Origin: Reyranella sp.
GTDB lineage: Bacteria; Pseudomonadota; Alphaproteobacteria; Reyranellales; Reyranellaceae
DNA: 64,000 bases
Assembly (NCBI RefSeq): GCF_004297265.1
Contig: NZ_SCUT01000054.1
Coordinates: 62,001-126,000 of the forward strand
Reading direction: 5' to 3'
A model generated the notes under the pieces. That model saw only the letters and a list, made by a program, of their open reading frames with translations. It searched no databases and had not been told where the DNA came from. The stretch's first letter is position 1. The number at the start of each line of letters is the position of its first letter. The position numbers were made by a program, and so were the translations under genes. Shown here piece by piece: positions 36,767-46,158 of the stretch.

Positions 36767-38415
36767 CGGTTCCATCGAACGACGAGCTGCTGTTCCTGGC
36801 CCTCGGTGGGGCCGGCGAGATCGGCATGAACCTCAACCTCTACGGCACGGCCGGCAAGTGGCTGATGGTCGATCTCGGCATCGGTTTTGCCGACAGCACG
36901 ATGGCCGGGGTCGAGGTGGTGATGCCGGATCCGGAGTTCATCGTGGAGCGCCGCGAGGACCTCGTCGGCATCGTTCTGACCCACGCCCACGAGGATCACC
37001 TCGGCGCCGTCGCCGATCTCTGGCCGCGGCTGAAGGCGCCGGTCTATGCGACGCCGTTCGCCGCCTCCGTCCTGAAGCGCAAGCTGATCGATGCGAGCCT
37101 GCGGGACCAGGTGCCGGTCACCGAAATCCCCCTGGGCGGCAAGTTCAGCCTCGCGCCGTTCGAGCTCGAGATGATCACCATGACTCATTCGATCCTCGAG
37201 CCGAATGCGATGGCGATCCGCACGAAGTTCGGCACGGTGTTCCATACCGGCGACTGGAAGATCGATCCCGAGCCGCTGCTGGGCGACCTCACGGACGAGG
37301 CCATGCTGAAGCGCATCGGCGACGAGGGCGCGCTCGCCATGGTCTGCGACAGCACCAACGTCTTCGTCGAGGGCGAGGCGGGTTCGGAATCGAAGGTCCG
37401 TGCCAACCTCGAAAAGCTCGTCCGGGGGCACACGGGCAGGGTGGCCGTGACCTGCTTCGCTTCCAACCTCGCCCGGGTCGAGAGCATCGCGCTGGCTGCG
37501 ATCGCGGCCGGCCGGCACCCGGTCCTGTCGGGTCGCGCGCTCACGCGGATGCTCGAGGCCGCGCAGGAATGCGGCTACCTGCTGGATTTCCCCGAGTGTG
37601 TTCCCGAGAAGCAGGCGGGCTACCTGCCCCGCGACAAGGTGCTGTTCATCTGCACCGGCAGCCAGGGTGAGCCGCGCGCCGCCATGTCGAAGCTGGCGGG
37701 CGGCGAGCATCGCGACCTGGTCCTCGAGACCGGCGACACCGCCATCTTCTCGTCGAGGGTCATCCCCGGGAACGAGCACTCCGTCGGCCGTCTGCAGAAT
37801 GCCCTCATGGCCCGCGGCGTAAAGGTCATCACCGACCGCGAAGCCGAAATCCACGTGTCGGGCCATCCGGCGCGGGACGAGCTGGTTCGGGTCTATCAGT
37901 GGGTCCGGCCCAGGATCGCGCTGCCGGTGCATGGCGAGGTTCGGCACATGATCGAGCATGCCGAACTGGCGCGGGCCTGCCAGGTGCCGGAAACGGTCGT
38001 GGCGCCCAACGGCACCCTGGTCCGGCTGGCGCCGGGGCCGGCCGAGATCATCGACCACGTCTTTTCCGGCCGGCTGGCCCGCGACGGCGACGGATTGATC
38101 CCGCTCGACGGGGAATCGCTGCGCGAGCGGCGCAAGCTCCTGTGGAACGGCGCGGCGGCGGCGACGCTGGTGGTCGACAAGAGGGGCAAGCCGCTCGCGC
38201 CCCCCAAGGTCTCGTTGCGCGGCATCGACGACGCGGACGGCGAGCTGGAGGCGGCCATCGTGGACGCGCTGTCCGAGATGCTGGCCGACCTCAACTCAGC
38301 CGAACGCTCGGACGACCGGCGCATCGAGGAGGCGGCCCGCCAGGCCGTCCGGCGCGTCGTGCGGGCGCACCTCGGCAAGAAGCCGTTGACGGACGTGCAC
38401 ATCGTCCGCATCTAA
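36763..38415 (+). CDS. rnj: Ribonuclease J family protein
   Basis: The 550-residue metallo-beta-lactamase/beta-CASP nuclease has the zinc motif His74-x-His76-x-Asp78-His79 in LTHAHEDHLGA, FHTGDWKIDPEP, and the beta-CASP part with CTGSQGEPRAAM and HVSGHPARDE. It acts in rRNA maturation and mRNA decay as a 5'-3' exonuclease and endonuclease. The ATG overlaps the coaX stop (ATGA). Confidence 0.95.
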   Translation: MTVPSNDELLFLALGGAGEIGMNLNLYGTAGKWLMVDLGIGFADSTMAGVEVVMPDPEFIVERREDLVGIVLTHAHEDHLGAVADLWPRLKAPVYATPFAASVLKRKLIDASLRDQVPVTEIPLGGKFSLAPFELEMITMTHSILEPNAMAIRTKFGTVFHTGDWKIDPEPLLGDLTDEAMLKRIGDEGALAMVCDSTNVFVEGEAGSESKVRANLEKLVRGHTGRVAVTCFASNLARVESIALAAIAAGRHPVLSGRALTRMLEAAQECGYLLDFPECVPEKQAGYLPRDKVLFICTGSQGEPRAAMSKLAGGEHRDLVLETGDTAIFSSRVIPGNEHSVGRLQNALMARGVKVITDREAEIHVSGHPARDELVRVYQWVRPRIALPVHGEVRHMIEHAELARACQVPETVVAPNGTLVRLAPGPAEIIDHVFSGRLARDGDGLIPLDGESLRERRKLLWNGAAAATLVVDKRGKPLAPPKVSLRGIDDADGELEAAIVDALSEMLADLNSAERSDDRRIEEAARQAVRRVVRAHLGKKPLTDVHIVRI

Positions 38416-38441
38416 AGGCTGCGCAGCCGCTGGAGAAGACC

Positions 38442-38846
38442 ATGATCGGACGCCTCAACCATATCGCGATTGCCGTGCCCGACCTGGCCAAGGCGAGCGA
38501 GCTCTACCGCACCGTCATGGGCGCCAAGGTGAGTGCGCCCAAGGAGCAGCCGGCGCATGGCGTGACAGTGGTCTTCGTCGAGCTGCCCAACACCAAGATC
38601 GAACTGCTGCATCCGCTGGGCGAGAAGTCGCCGATCGCCAATTTCCTCACCCGCAATGCCGACGGCGGCATCCACCACGTCTGCTACGAGGTCGAGGATA
38701 TCTATGCCGCTCGCGACCAGCTGAAATCGCAGGGTGCGCGCGTACTGGGCGACGGCGAGCCCAAGATCGGCGCCCACGACAAGCCCGTGCTGTTCCTGCA
38801 TCCCAAGGACTTCACCGGCACGCTGATCGAACTCGAACAGGTCTGA
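38442..38846 (+). CDS. mce: Methylmalonyl-CoA epimerase
   Basis: The 134-residue vicinal-oxygen-chelate protein interconverts (R)- and (S)-methylmalonyl-CoA in propionate use. LNHIAIAVPDLAKASELYR carries the first metal His, GGIHHVCYEVEDI the second, and the Glu is in GTLIELEQV. It starts 26 bp after rnj in the same run of genes. Confidence 0.93.
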   Translation: MIGRLNHIAIAVPDLAKASELYRTVMGAKVSAPKEQPAHGVTVVFVELPNTKIELLHPLGEKSPIANFLTRNADGGIHHVCYEVEDIYAARDQLKSQGARVLGDGEPKIGAHDKPVLFLHPKDFTGTLIELEQV

Positions 38847-38859
38847 GGAGCGCCGCGCC

Positions 38860-39105
38860 ATGGGCTGGGCCACCGGCGTCATGGTCTACTTGGTGATCTG
38901 GTGGATTGCGCTGTTCATGGTGCTGCCGCTGGGCGTCCGGAGGGTCGAGAATCCGGGCAGGGGCCAGGAGCGGGGCGCCCCGGAGCGGCCGGATCTGATT
39001 CGCAAGGCCATCATCACGACCATCGTCGCGGCGGTGCTGTGGCTCGCCTTCTACGGATTCTACCAGCTCGACCTGCTGAGCTTCCGGCGGCTCGAGGGAT
39101 CCTGA
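38860..39105 (+). CDS. DUF1467 family small membrane protein
   Basis: The 81-residue protein has two hydrophobic segments (about 5-25 and 50-71) around a polar loop with VLPLGVRRVENPG, the family hallmark. Its function is unknown. It often follows mce or precedes proS in alphaproteobacteria, as here, and is the last gene of the long nuo-to-DUF1467 run. Confidence 0.85.
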   Translation: MGWATGVMVYLVIWWIALFMVLPLGVRRVENPGRGQERGAPERPDLIRKAIITTIVAAVLWLAFYGFYQLDLLSFRRLEGS

Positions 39106-39133
39106 CCCGCCAGATCGTGGGCTTCCTCGCCCC

Positions 39134-39164
39134 AAAAGGAAACGGCGGACCAATGGTCCGCCGT
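39134..39164 (-). terminator. Hairpin terminator between DUF1467 and the purine permease
   Basis: ACGGCGGACCA (39142-39152) and TGGTCCGCCGT (39154-39164) form an 11-bp stem. On the minus strand it is followed by TTCCTTTTGG, so it best ends the permease transcript about 200 bp after its stop. It may also stop the nuo transcript on the plus strand. The remaining 200 bp (39165-39362) hold nothing recognisable. Confidence 0.65.
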
Positions 39165-39362
39165 CCTCTACCCCCGAAACTCGTCGTAGGCGGCTTGCGC
39201 CGCTCTCCTCCCTAAACCCGGACTGTGCCCAAGGCTCAGGCTGTGTACCGTGCCGCCAGCCGGTTGCCAAGACCTTTTCTTTCGATCCGGCGGTGTTCGG
39301 CAAAAGAATCTTCAAGGCCCGGCTTGTTTGAGCACAAACTAATGTCCGCACCGTTTCGCTGT

Positions 39363-40655
39363 TCATCCAATGACCATGTATTTGATCACGAACAGGACAG
39401 CGAGAATTGCCACGGCCGGATGGATGTCGCGATACCGGCCGGCGGCGATCTTGATTCCGACGTACGAGATGAAGCCGAACGCGATGCCGTCGGCGATCGA
39501 GAAGGTGAAGGGCATCGACATCGCGGTGATCACGGCGGGTGCCGCCTCGGTGATGTCGTTCCATTCGATCTCGGTCAATCCACGCGCCATCAGGCAGGCG
39601 ACGTAGAGAAGCGCCGGCGCTGTCGCATAAGCGGGAATGGAGCCGGCGAGCGGCGCCAGGAAAAGGGCGCACAGGAACAACACGCCCACGACCGCGGCGG
39701 TGAGCCCGGTCCGGCCGCCGGCGTTGATGCCCGACGCGCTCTCGATGTAGCTCGTCGTCGTCGACGTGCCGATGGCCGCACCAAGCATCGCCGCGGCGCT
39801 GTCCGAGATCAGCGCGCCGCGCAGGCGCGGCACGGTGCCGTCGGGGCGCATGAATCCCCCGCGATGGGCGAGTGCGATCAGTGTGCCGGTATTGTCGAAC
39901 AGGTCGACGAACAGGAACGCGAAGACGACGGTCACCAACCCGACCTGCAGTGCCCCCGCGAGATCCATCTGGAGGAAGACGGGCGCGATGGAAGGCGGGA
40001 CGTCGAAGATACCGACGAACTTCTGGTGTCCCGCCAGGATCGAGATGACGGTCACGACGAGGATGCCGATGATCACGCCGCCCATGACGCGCCGGTGTTC
40101 GAAGGCGACGATGATGGCGAAGCCCAGGACCGCCATGACCACCGGCCAGCTCGTCATCTTGCCGTGGGCCACCAGCGTCGCCGGATTGCCGACCACGATG
40201 CCGGCATTCTTCATGGCGATCAGCGCGAGGAAGAGGCCAATGCCCGCGGCGATCGCCATCTTGAGCGACTTGGGAATCGCATTGACGATCCATTCCCGGA
40301 TCGGCAGCACGCTGATGATCAGGAAGATGATGCCGGAGATGAACACACAGCCGAGCGCCACCTGCCAGCTGTAGCCCATGCCGCCAACCACACCGAAGGC
40401 GAAGTAGGCGTTCAGTCCCATCCCGGGAGCGAGGGCGATGGGGTAATTGGCGAGAAAGGCCATCAGGAAGCAGCCGATGGCTGCGGCCACGCAGGTCGCG
40501 GCGAAGACGGCGCCGAACGGCATCTTCGCCTCGGCGAGGATGGCCGGGTTGACGAAGACGATGTAGGCCATGGTCAGGAACGTCGTGAGGCCGGCCACCA
40601 GCTCGGTCCGGACGTTGGTCTTGTTCTCGCTCAGCCTGAAAAGTCGCTCCAGCAT
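39363..40655 (-). CDS. NCS2/AzgA-type purine (hypoxanthine/guanine) permease
   Basis: The 430-residue inner-membrane transporter has about 13 hydrophobic segments. The AzgA-type start NKTNVRTELVAGLTTFLTMA (residues 11-30), APGMGLNAYF, and LFVDLFDNTGTLIALAHRGG are diagnostic of the purine permease group. The ATG at 40655 gives MLERLFRLSENKTN. It probably takes up adenine, guanine or hypoxanthine by proton symport. It is transcribed divergently from proS. Confidence 0.9.
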   Translation of the reverse strand: MLERLFRLSENKTNVRTELVAGLTTFLTMAYIVFVNPAILAEAKMPFGAVFAATCVAAAIGCFLMAFLANYPIALAPGMGLNAYFAFGVVGGMGYSWQVALGCVFISGIIFLIISVLPIREWIVNAIPKSLKMAIAAGIGLFLALIAMKNAGIVVGNPATLVAHGKMTSWPVVMAVLGFAIIVAFEHRRVMGGVIIGILVVTVISILAGHQKFVGIFDVPPSIAPVFLQMDLAGALQVGLVTVVFAFLFVDLFDNTGTLIALAHRGGFMRPDGTVPRLRGALISDSAAAMLGAAIGTSTTTSYIESASGINAGGRTGLTAAVVGVLFLCALFLAPLAGSIPAYATAPALLYVACLMARGLTEIEWNDITEAAPAVITAMSMPFTFSIADGIAFGFISYVGIKIAAGRYRDIHPAVAILAVLFVIKYMVIG

Positions 40656-40687
40656 CCCGCTCTCCCCCGAAAGTCGCGCCCAGTATG

Positions 40688-40701
40688 CGCACAAGTGTGC
40701 G
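40688..40701. promoter_or_regulatory. Palindrome in the permease-proS spacer (candidate operator)
   Basis: CGCACA-AG-TGTGCG is perfect over 14 bp and lies 33 bp upstream of the permease start in the 152-bp divergent spacer. It may bind a regulator of the permease gene; no known consensus is matched. Confidence 0.35.
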
Positions 40702-40807
40702 GGCACATGGCTGTGAAAAGCCAGCCGCACCGCCCGGTTTGCCTTTGGCCGACCCGTTCCCTACAGTCCGCCGCCATCCCGAGACCCCGACCGAGGACCG
40801 ATTCCGC

Positions 40808-42121
40808 ATGCGCATGAGCCAGTACTTTCTGCCGACGATGAAGGAGACTCCGTCGGAAGCGCAGATCGTGTCGCACCGGCTGATGCTGCGGGCCGGTCTG
40901 GTCCGCCAGACCAGCGCCGGCATCTATGCCTGGCTGCCGCTCGGCCTGCGCGTGCTGCGCAACATCGAGCGAATCGTGCGCGAGGAGCAGGACGGGGCAG
41001 GGGCCCAGGAGGTGCTGATGCCGACCATCCAGTCGGCCGACCTGTGGCGCGAAAGCGGCCGCTACGACGCCTATGGACCCGAGATGCTGCGCATCAAGGA
41101 CCGCCATGACCGCGAGATGCTCTACGGCCCGACCAACGAGGAGATGATCACGGTCCTCTTTCGCGATGGCGTGAAGAGCTACCGCGACCTGCCGAAGAAC
41201 CTCTATCACATCCAGTGGAAGTTCCGCGACGAGGTCCGTCCGCGCTTCGGCGTGATGCGCGGCCGCGAGTTCCTGATGAAGGACAACTACTCGTTCGACA
41301 TCGACAAGGCCGGCGCCATCCATTCCTACAACAGGATGTTCGTGGCTTACCTCAGGACCTTCGCCCGCATGGGCCTGAAGGCGATTCCGATGCGTGCTGA
41401 CACCGGACCGATCGGCGGCGACCTCAGCCACGAGTTCATCATCCTGGCAGAGACCGGCGAGAGCGCCGTCTTCTGCCACAAGGGGCTGGTCGACAAGGAC
41501 ATCCTCAGCCGCAAGATCGACTACGCGTCGGACCTGCAGGGCATCGTGAACGAATGGACGTCGCTCTATGCGGCAACCGACGAGATGCACGACGCCAAGG
41601 CCTTCGAGGCCCTGCCCGAGAGCGAACGGCTGGCCGCGCGCGGCATCGAGGTCGGCCACATCTTCTATTTCGGCACCAAATACTCGAAGCCGATGAACGC
41701 CGTCGTCGCCGGACCCGGAGGCGAGCAGATCACGGTCGAGATGGGCTCCTATGGCATCGGCGTCTCGCGTCTGGTCGGCGGCATCATCGAGGCGAGCCAT
41801 GACGATGCCGGCATCGTCTGGCCGGAGGAGGTGGCGCCGTTCAAGGTGGCGATCGTCAACCTCAAGCCCGACGACGGCGCCGTCGGCGGCGCCTGCCAGA
41901 AGCTCTACGACGCGCTCGGCGCCAAGGGCGTCGCCGTACTGCATGACGATCGCGACATGCGGCCGGGCGGCAAGTTCGCCGACATGGACCTGATCGGCAT
42001 TCCCTGGCAGGTGATCGTCGGCCCGAAGGGGCTGGCGGCGGGCAAGGTCGAGGTCAAGAACCGCAAGACCGGTACCCGCGAGGAGTTGCCGCCCGAACAG
42101 GTTCTCGCGCGGTTCGGCTGA
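40808..42121 (+). CDS. proS: Prolyl-tRNA synthetase (short, no editing domain)
   Basis: The 437-residue class II synthetase has RQTSAGIYAWLPLGLRVL (motif 1 area), QWKFRDEVRPRFGVMRGREF (motif 2), GSYGIGVSRLVGGIIE (motif 3) and the anticodon-binding domain at about 340-437. The roughly 180-residue INS editing domain of bacterial ProRS is absent, as usual in alphaproteobacteria, where separate YbaK-like proteins clear Ala-tRNAPro. The ATG at 40808 was preferred to the longer open frame. Confidence 0.97.
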   Translation: MRMSQYFLPTMKETPSEAQIVSHRLMLRAGLVRQTSAGIYAWLPLGLRVLRNIERIVREEQDGAGAQEVLMPTIQSADLWRESGRYDAYGPEMLRIKDRHDREMLYGPTNEEMITVLFRDGVKSYRDLPKNLYHIQWKFRDEVRPRFGVMRGREFLMKDNYSFDIDKAGAIHSYNRMFVAYLRTFARMGLKAIPMRADTGPIGGDLSHEFIILAETGESAVFCHKGLVDKDILSRKIDYASDLQGIVNEWTSLYAATDEMHDAKAFEALPESERLAARGIEVGHIFYFGTKYSKPMNAVVAGPGGEQITVEMGSYGIGVSRLVGGIIEASHDDAGIVWPEEVAPFKVAIVNLKPDDGAVGGACQKLYDALGAKGVAVLHDDRDMRPGGKFADMDLIGIPWQVIVGPKGLAAGKVEVKNRKTGTREELPPEQVLARFG

Positions 42122-42140
42122 GCGGGAGCAGGGCTCTTCC

Positions 42141-43451
42141 ATGGCTTTCGCCGTCGAGCGCCTGATCGCCTTCCGCTACCTGCGGGCCCGCCGTGACGAG
42201 GGCTTCATCTCGGTGATCGCCGGCTTCTCGCTGATCGGCATCACCCTGGGCGTCGGCACGCTGATCGTGGTCATGTCCGTGATGAACGGGTTCAGGGTCG
42301 AGATGCTGCGCCAGATGTCGAGCATCAGCGGCCAGCTCGGCGTCCAGTCCAACCGCGGTGGCCTCGAGCCGACGCCCGATCTCCTGAAGCGCATGACGGC
42401 CGTGCCCGGCGTCGAGTCGGCGACGCCGACGGCCGAGGGCAACCTCATGGCCGTCGCGGGTGATCGCGTGCGCGGGATCGTGCTGCGCGGCATGCGGCCG
42501 GACGATATCCGCAACCGCGCGCCACTGGCATCGGCGATCGAGGGAACGCCGGAAAGCCGCGAGCGCTATCGCGCGCTCTGTCAGGCCGAGGACGACAAGG
42601 CGATCGACTGGGGAACCCTCAAGGGTTTCGGCGATGACTTCACGGTGGTGATCGGCCGGCGCCTTGCCGATCTCATGAACCTGAAAGTCGGGGACAGGCT
42701 CCAGCTCGTGTCGCCGGTGTCGGTTGCGACGCCGCTCGGCGTGATGCCGCGGTCCGCGGCCGTGAAGGTCGCGGCGATCTTCTGCACCGGCATGTACGAC
42801 TACGATTCGAACTTCATCTACGCGCCGCTGCAGGATGCCCAGCACATGCTCAACCTCGGGCCCAACGTCACGGGCATCGAGGTGTTCGTGTCCGACAAGG
42901 CCTCGACTGCGGCGACGCGCCACCTGCTCATGCAGGCCGTGGGGACGGAGGGCTGGGTCTTCGACTGGTTCCAGGCCAATGCCGGTTTCTTCTCCGCGGT
43001 CGTGGCCCAGACCAACATGATCTTCCTGGTGCTGACGATGATCGTGATCGTCGCGGCCTTCAACATCATCTCCAGCCTGATCATGCTGGTCCGCACCAAG
43101 ACGGCGGACATCGCGATCCTGCGCACCATGGGCGCCAGCCGCGCCGCCATCATGCGCATCTTCCTGCTGGACGGGCTGGCGATCGGCGGGGCCGGCACGG
43201 CGCTGGGCGTCGTGCTGGGATTGGCCTTCGCCCGCAACATCGAGGCGATCCGGCAGTGGCTGCAGCGGACCTTCGACATCGTGCTGTTCGACCAGACCCT
43301 CTATCTGCTGGCCGAGATGCCGTCGCAGATCGAATGGAGCGAGGTCGCGGGTATCGCGGTCATGGCAGTGGTCTTCGCGCTGCTGGCCTCGCTCTATCCC
43401 GCGGTGCGGGCATCGCGCCTCGATCCGGTGGAAGGCCTGCGCCGTGAGTGA
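42141..43451 (+). CDS. lolC: Lipoprotein-releasing ABC transporter permease, LolC/E type (first copy)
   Basis: The 436-residue permease has the standard arrangement: one N-terminal helix (about 20-50) with GFSLIGITLGVGTLIVVMSV, a large periplasmic domain, and three C-terminal helices with FNIISSLIMLVRTKTADIAI and the ending RASRLDPVEGLRRE. With LolD it extracts lipoproteins from the inner membrane for transfer to LolA. It overlaps the next permease gene by 8 bp. Outside gammaproteobacteria one LolF usually replaces LolC and LolE; here two paralogues lie in tandem. Confidence 0.93.
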   Translation: MAFAVERLIAFRYLRARRDEGFISVIAGFSLIGITLGVGTLIVVMSVMNGFRVEMLRQMSSISGQLGVQSNRGGLEPTPDLLKRMTAVPGVESATPTAEGNLMAVAGDRVRGIVLRGMRPDDIRNRAPLASAIEGTPESRERYRALCQAEDDKAIDWGTLKGFGDDFTVVIGRRLADLMNLKVGDRLQLVSPVSVATPLGVMPRSAAVKVAAIFCTGMYDYDSNFIYAPLQDAQHMLNLGPNVTGIEVFVSDKASTAATRHLLMQAVGTEGWVFDWFQANAGFFSAVVAQTNMIFLVLTMIVIVAAFNIISSLIMLVRTKTADIAILRTMGASRAAIMRIFLLDGLAIGGAGTALGVVLGLAFARNIEAIRQWLQRTFDIVLFDQTLYLLAEMPSQIEWSEVAGIAVMAVVFALLASLYPAVRASRLDPVEGLRRE

Positions 43452-44703
43452 GCGGGCGCCCGCCGTCGAGCGGTGGCTGGCCTGGCGCTACCTCGCCACG
43501 CGCCAGCGCGAGGGGTTCGTGTCCTTCATCGCGATGTTCTCGCTGATCGGCGTGGCGCTGGGCGTCGGCACTCTCATCGCCGTCATGTCGGTCATGGGCG
43601 GCTTCCGCGAGCAGCTCCTGGGCCGGATCATCGGCATGAACGGCCACGTCATCATCGCTGCCCGTGGCGGCCTCCTTCAGGCGACGCCCGAGCTGCTCGC
43701 CAGGCTCAAGGAGGTCCCCGGCGTCGAGGCGGTGCGTCTCACCCTGGAGCGACAGGCCCTGGTGACGGGCCACGGCCAGACGCGCGGTGCACAGCTTCGG
43801 GGCGTGCGGCGGGAGGATCTGCTGAGCCGCGAGATCGTGGCGAGGAACATCATCTTCGGCGACCTGGCGGAGTTCGGTCCCAAGCCCGGCCTGGTGATCG
43901 GCGAGCGGCTGCGACAGCAGATGCAGGTCCGCGTGGGCGAGCCGCTGACCGTGGTGACCCACCAGTTGAACGAGAGCGGGACGATCGCGCCGCGCTACAC
44001 CGATTACGACATCCTGGCGAGCTTCCTGACCCGCCGCTACGAATTCGACAGCAGCCTGGTGTTCATCCCGCTGGAGGCGCTGCAGGAGAATCTCGAATAC
44101 GGCAAGGAGACCGTGAGCTCGATCGACCTGTTTCTCAAGGATCCGCAGGCTGCGCCGCGCATGGCCCAGGAGCTGCGCCAGTCGCTCGGGCGCGACGATC
44201 TCCGCGTTTCGCACTGGCTCAGCCTCAACGCCCGCTTCGTAGGCGCCCTGCAGGTCGAGCGGGTGATGATGTTCATCATCCTGACCCTGATCGTCGTCGT
44301 CGCCGCCATGAATGTGGTCGCGAGCTTCACCATGCTCGTGAGAGTGAAGCGCGGCAGCATTGCCATCCTGCGGACGATGGGCGCGGGGCCGGGTACGATC
44401 GTGCGCGCCTTCTTCATGTCCGCTGCCGCGGTCGGCGTCGTCGGCACCGCGATCGGAACAGCGCTGGGGCTGTTGCTCTGCGCCAACATGCCGGCGATCG
44501 GTCGTGCCCTGGCAAACGTCACCGGCGGCGCCGGTACTGCGGGCGCCGAGGTCGACTTCATCACATCCATGCCCGTGCGGGTGGATCCCACCGAGGTGGT
44601 CTTCATCATCGTCGTCGCGATCGCCCTTTCGCTGATTGCGGCGGCCTATCCGGCATGGCGAGCCACCCGGGTCGAACCGGTCGAAGGATTGCGACATGAG
44701 TGA
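43444..44703 (+). CDS. lolE: Lipoprotein-releasing ABC transporter permease, LolC/E type (second copy)
   Basis: This 419-residue paralogue of the preceding gene starts at GTG 43444 inside its end. It shows SLIGVALGVGTLIAVMSVMG near residues 31-50, MNGHVIIAARGG at the start of the periplasmic domain, and NVVASFTMLVRVKRGSIAIL with the end RATRVEPVEGLRHE. It presumably pairs with the first copy, or forms its own dimer, on LolD. The labels lolC and lolE follow gene order, not proven orthology. Its stop overlaps lolD by 8 bp. Confidence 0.92.
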   Translation: MSERAPAVERWLAWRYLATRQREGFVSFIAMFSLIGVALGVGTLIAVMSVMGGFREQLLGRIIGMNGHVIIAARGGLLQATPELLARLKEVPGVEAVRLTLERQALVTGHGQTRGAQLRGVRREDLLSREIVARNIIFGDLAEFGPKPGLVIGERLRQQMQVRVGEPLTVVTHQLNESGTIAPRYTDYDILASFLTRRYEFDSSLVFIPLEALQENLEYGKETVSSIDLFLKDPQAAPRMAQELRQSLGRDDLRVSHWLSLNARFVGALQVERVMMFIILTLIVVVAAMNVVASFTMLVRVKRGSIAILRTMGAGPGTIVRAFFMSAAAVGVVGTAIGTALGLLLCANMPAIGRALANVTGGAGTAGAEVDFITSMPVRVDPTEVVFIIVVAIALSLIAAAYPAWRATRVEPVEGLRHE

Positions 44704-45379
44704 CACGACCAAGCCGCTCTCGCTGCAGGGCATCCGCCGCACCTTCGTCCAGGGTGACCGCCGTCTCGACGTGCTGCGTGGCGTGTCGGTCGACCTGCAT
44801 CCCGGCGAGATCGTGGCATTGGTCGGCCAGTCGGGCAGCGGCAAATCCACCCTGCTGCACATTGCGGGCCTGCTGGAACGGCCGGACGAGGGCGAGGTGG
44901 TGGTCGACGGCAAGCCGACGGTTCGCATGGCCGACAAGGAGCGGACAGGGTTGCGCCGCAAGTTCCTGGGCTTCGTCTACCAGTACCACCACCTGCTGCC
45001 GGAATTCTCAGCCGTCGAGAACGTGATGCTGCCGCAGATGCTGAACGGTGTCGGACGCGCCGCCGCGCACAAGCGGGCGGCCGAACTGCTCGGAATGGTG
45101 AAGCTCGGCGACCGGCTGGACCATCGTCCCGGGCGCCTGTCGGGCGGTGAGCAGCAGAGGGTTGCGATCGCCCGTGCCGTCGCCAATGCGCCACGGGTGC
45201 TGCTGGCCGACGAGCCGACCGGCAACCTCGATTCCTCGACGGCCGAGACGGTGTTCCAGCAACTGCTGACCCTGGTCCGTGAGACCGGCATGGCGGCGCT
45301 GGTCGCCACCCACAATCCCGAGCTCGCCGCCCGCATGGACCGCACGGTCAGCCTGCGGGACGGCGTCATCCATTCCTAG
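44696..45379 (+). CDS. lolD: Lipoprotein-releasing ABC transporter ATP-binding protein
   Basis: The 227-residue ATPase has Walker A GQSGSGKST, a Q-loop region at YQYHHLLPEFSAVEN, signature LSGGEQQRVAIARA, Walker B VLLADEPTGNLDS and the H-loop His in VATHNPEL. It powers lipoprotein sorting with the two upstream permeases. The ATG at 44696 overlaps the end of the second permease. Its stop and that of the convergent regulator gene share CTAG. Confidence 0.96.
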   Translation: MSDTTKPLSLQGIRRTFVQGDRRLDVLRGVSVDLHPGEIVALVGQSGSGKSTLLHIAGLLERPDEGEVVVDGKPTVRMADKERTGLRRKFLGFVYQYHHLLPEFSAVENVMLPQMLNGVGRAAAHKRAAELLGMVKLGDRLDHRPGRLSGGEQQRVAIARAVANAPRVLLADEPTGNLDSSTAETVFQQLLTLVRETGMAALVATHNPELAARMDRTVSLRDGVIHS

Positions 45380-46158
45380 GCCGGCGTGTAGATCACCAGC
45401 TTCAACGCTGGATCGTCATTGCACTGGAACGAGGCATGCTGGAAGCGGAGCGTGCCCTTCTTCGGATGCATGAACTTCTTGATGCCGGCAGTACCGTCGC
45501 GGATGTCGTGCGCCTTCCACCAGCCGTCGAACTCGGCGCTGCCCTCGTGAAGCCGGTCGAGCAGTTCGACGAAGGCTGGATCGCCGGCCCACAGGTCGTG
45601 CGTCTTGCGGAACTGGGCCACCATGCGCCGCGCCTCGTCCTCCCAGCCGCTGCCGAACAGGCGGCGTGTGACAGGGTTGGTCAGCACACAGAGCAGGGTG
45701 TTGCGGCTGCCCTCGGGAATGCGGCCCCAGGCGAAGATCTCCTCAGCCGCCTCGTTCCAGGCCAGGACGTCCCAGCGCCGGCCGATGACATAGCTTGGAT
45801 GGGGCAGGCTCTCGACCACCCGCCGCACGGCCTCCGGCACCGTCTCCTTGGCGAAGGCGCGGCGGTCGCCGTGGCGGGCGAGGGAGCGCAGGTGGTTGTG
45901 CTCGCTCTCGCCGAGCTTCAGCGCGCGGGCGATGGCGTCGATGGTGGTCAGTGACGGATTGACGTCGCGGCCCTGTTCGAGGCGCACATACCAGTCGACA
46001 CCGATCCCTGCGAGTTCGGCGACTTCCTCGCGTCGCAAGCCGGGCGTGCGCCGCCGTCGCGTCGCCGGCAGGCCGACCGATTCGGGTCGGAGCCGCTGCC
46101 GCCGCGAGCGAAGGAAGTCGCCGAGTTCGCTGCGTCGTCCGTCCATGGGTCTGTTCAA
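45376..46158 (-). CDS. XRE-family HTH regulator with MmyB-like ligand-binding domain
   Basis: The 260-residue protein has an N-terminal HTH (about 10-85; RTPGLRREEVAELAGIGVDW, then YVRLEQGRDVNPS). A PAS-like MmyB domain follows (PSYVIGRRWDVLAWNEAAEE; ending LRFQHASFQCNDDPALKLVI). Such regulators, some of which bind fatty acids, usually repress an adjacent divergent oxidoreductase gene, exactly the arrangement here. Its stop overlaps lolD's stop on the opposite strand. Confidence 0.88.
   Translation of the reverse strand: MNRPMDGRRSELGDFLRSRRQRLRPESVGLPATRRRRTPGLRREEVAELAGIGVDWYVRLEQGRDVNPSLTTIDAIARALKLGESEHNHLRSLARHGDRRAFAKETVPEAVRRVVESLPHPSYVIGRRWDVLAWNEAAEEIFAWGRIPEGSRNTLLCVLTNPVTRRLFGSGWEDEARRMVAQFRKTHDLWAGDPAFVELLDRLHEGSAEFDGWWKAHDIRDGTAGIKKFMHPKKGTLRFQHASFQCNDDPALKLVIYTPA

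Noticed and set aside
39225..40817. Long plus-strand open frame (about 530 codons) opposite the purine permease
   Set aside because: It is a shadow of the permease, which has clear family motifs; the composition (His, Asp and Arg-rich) is not protein-like.
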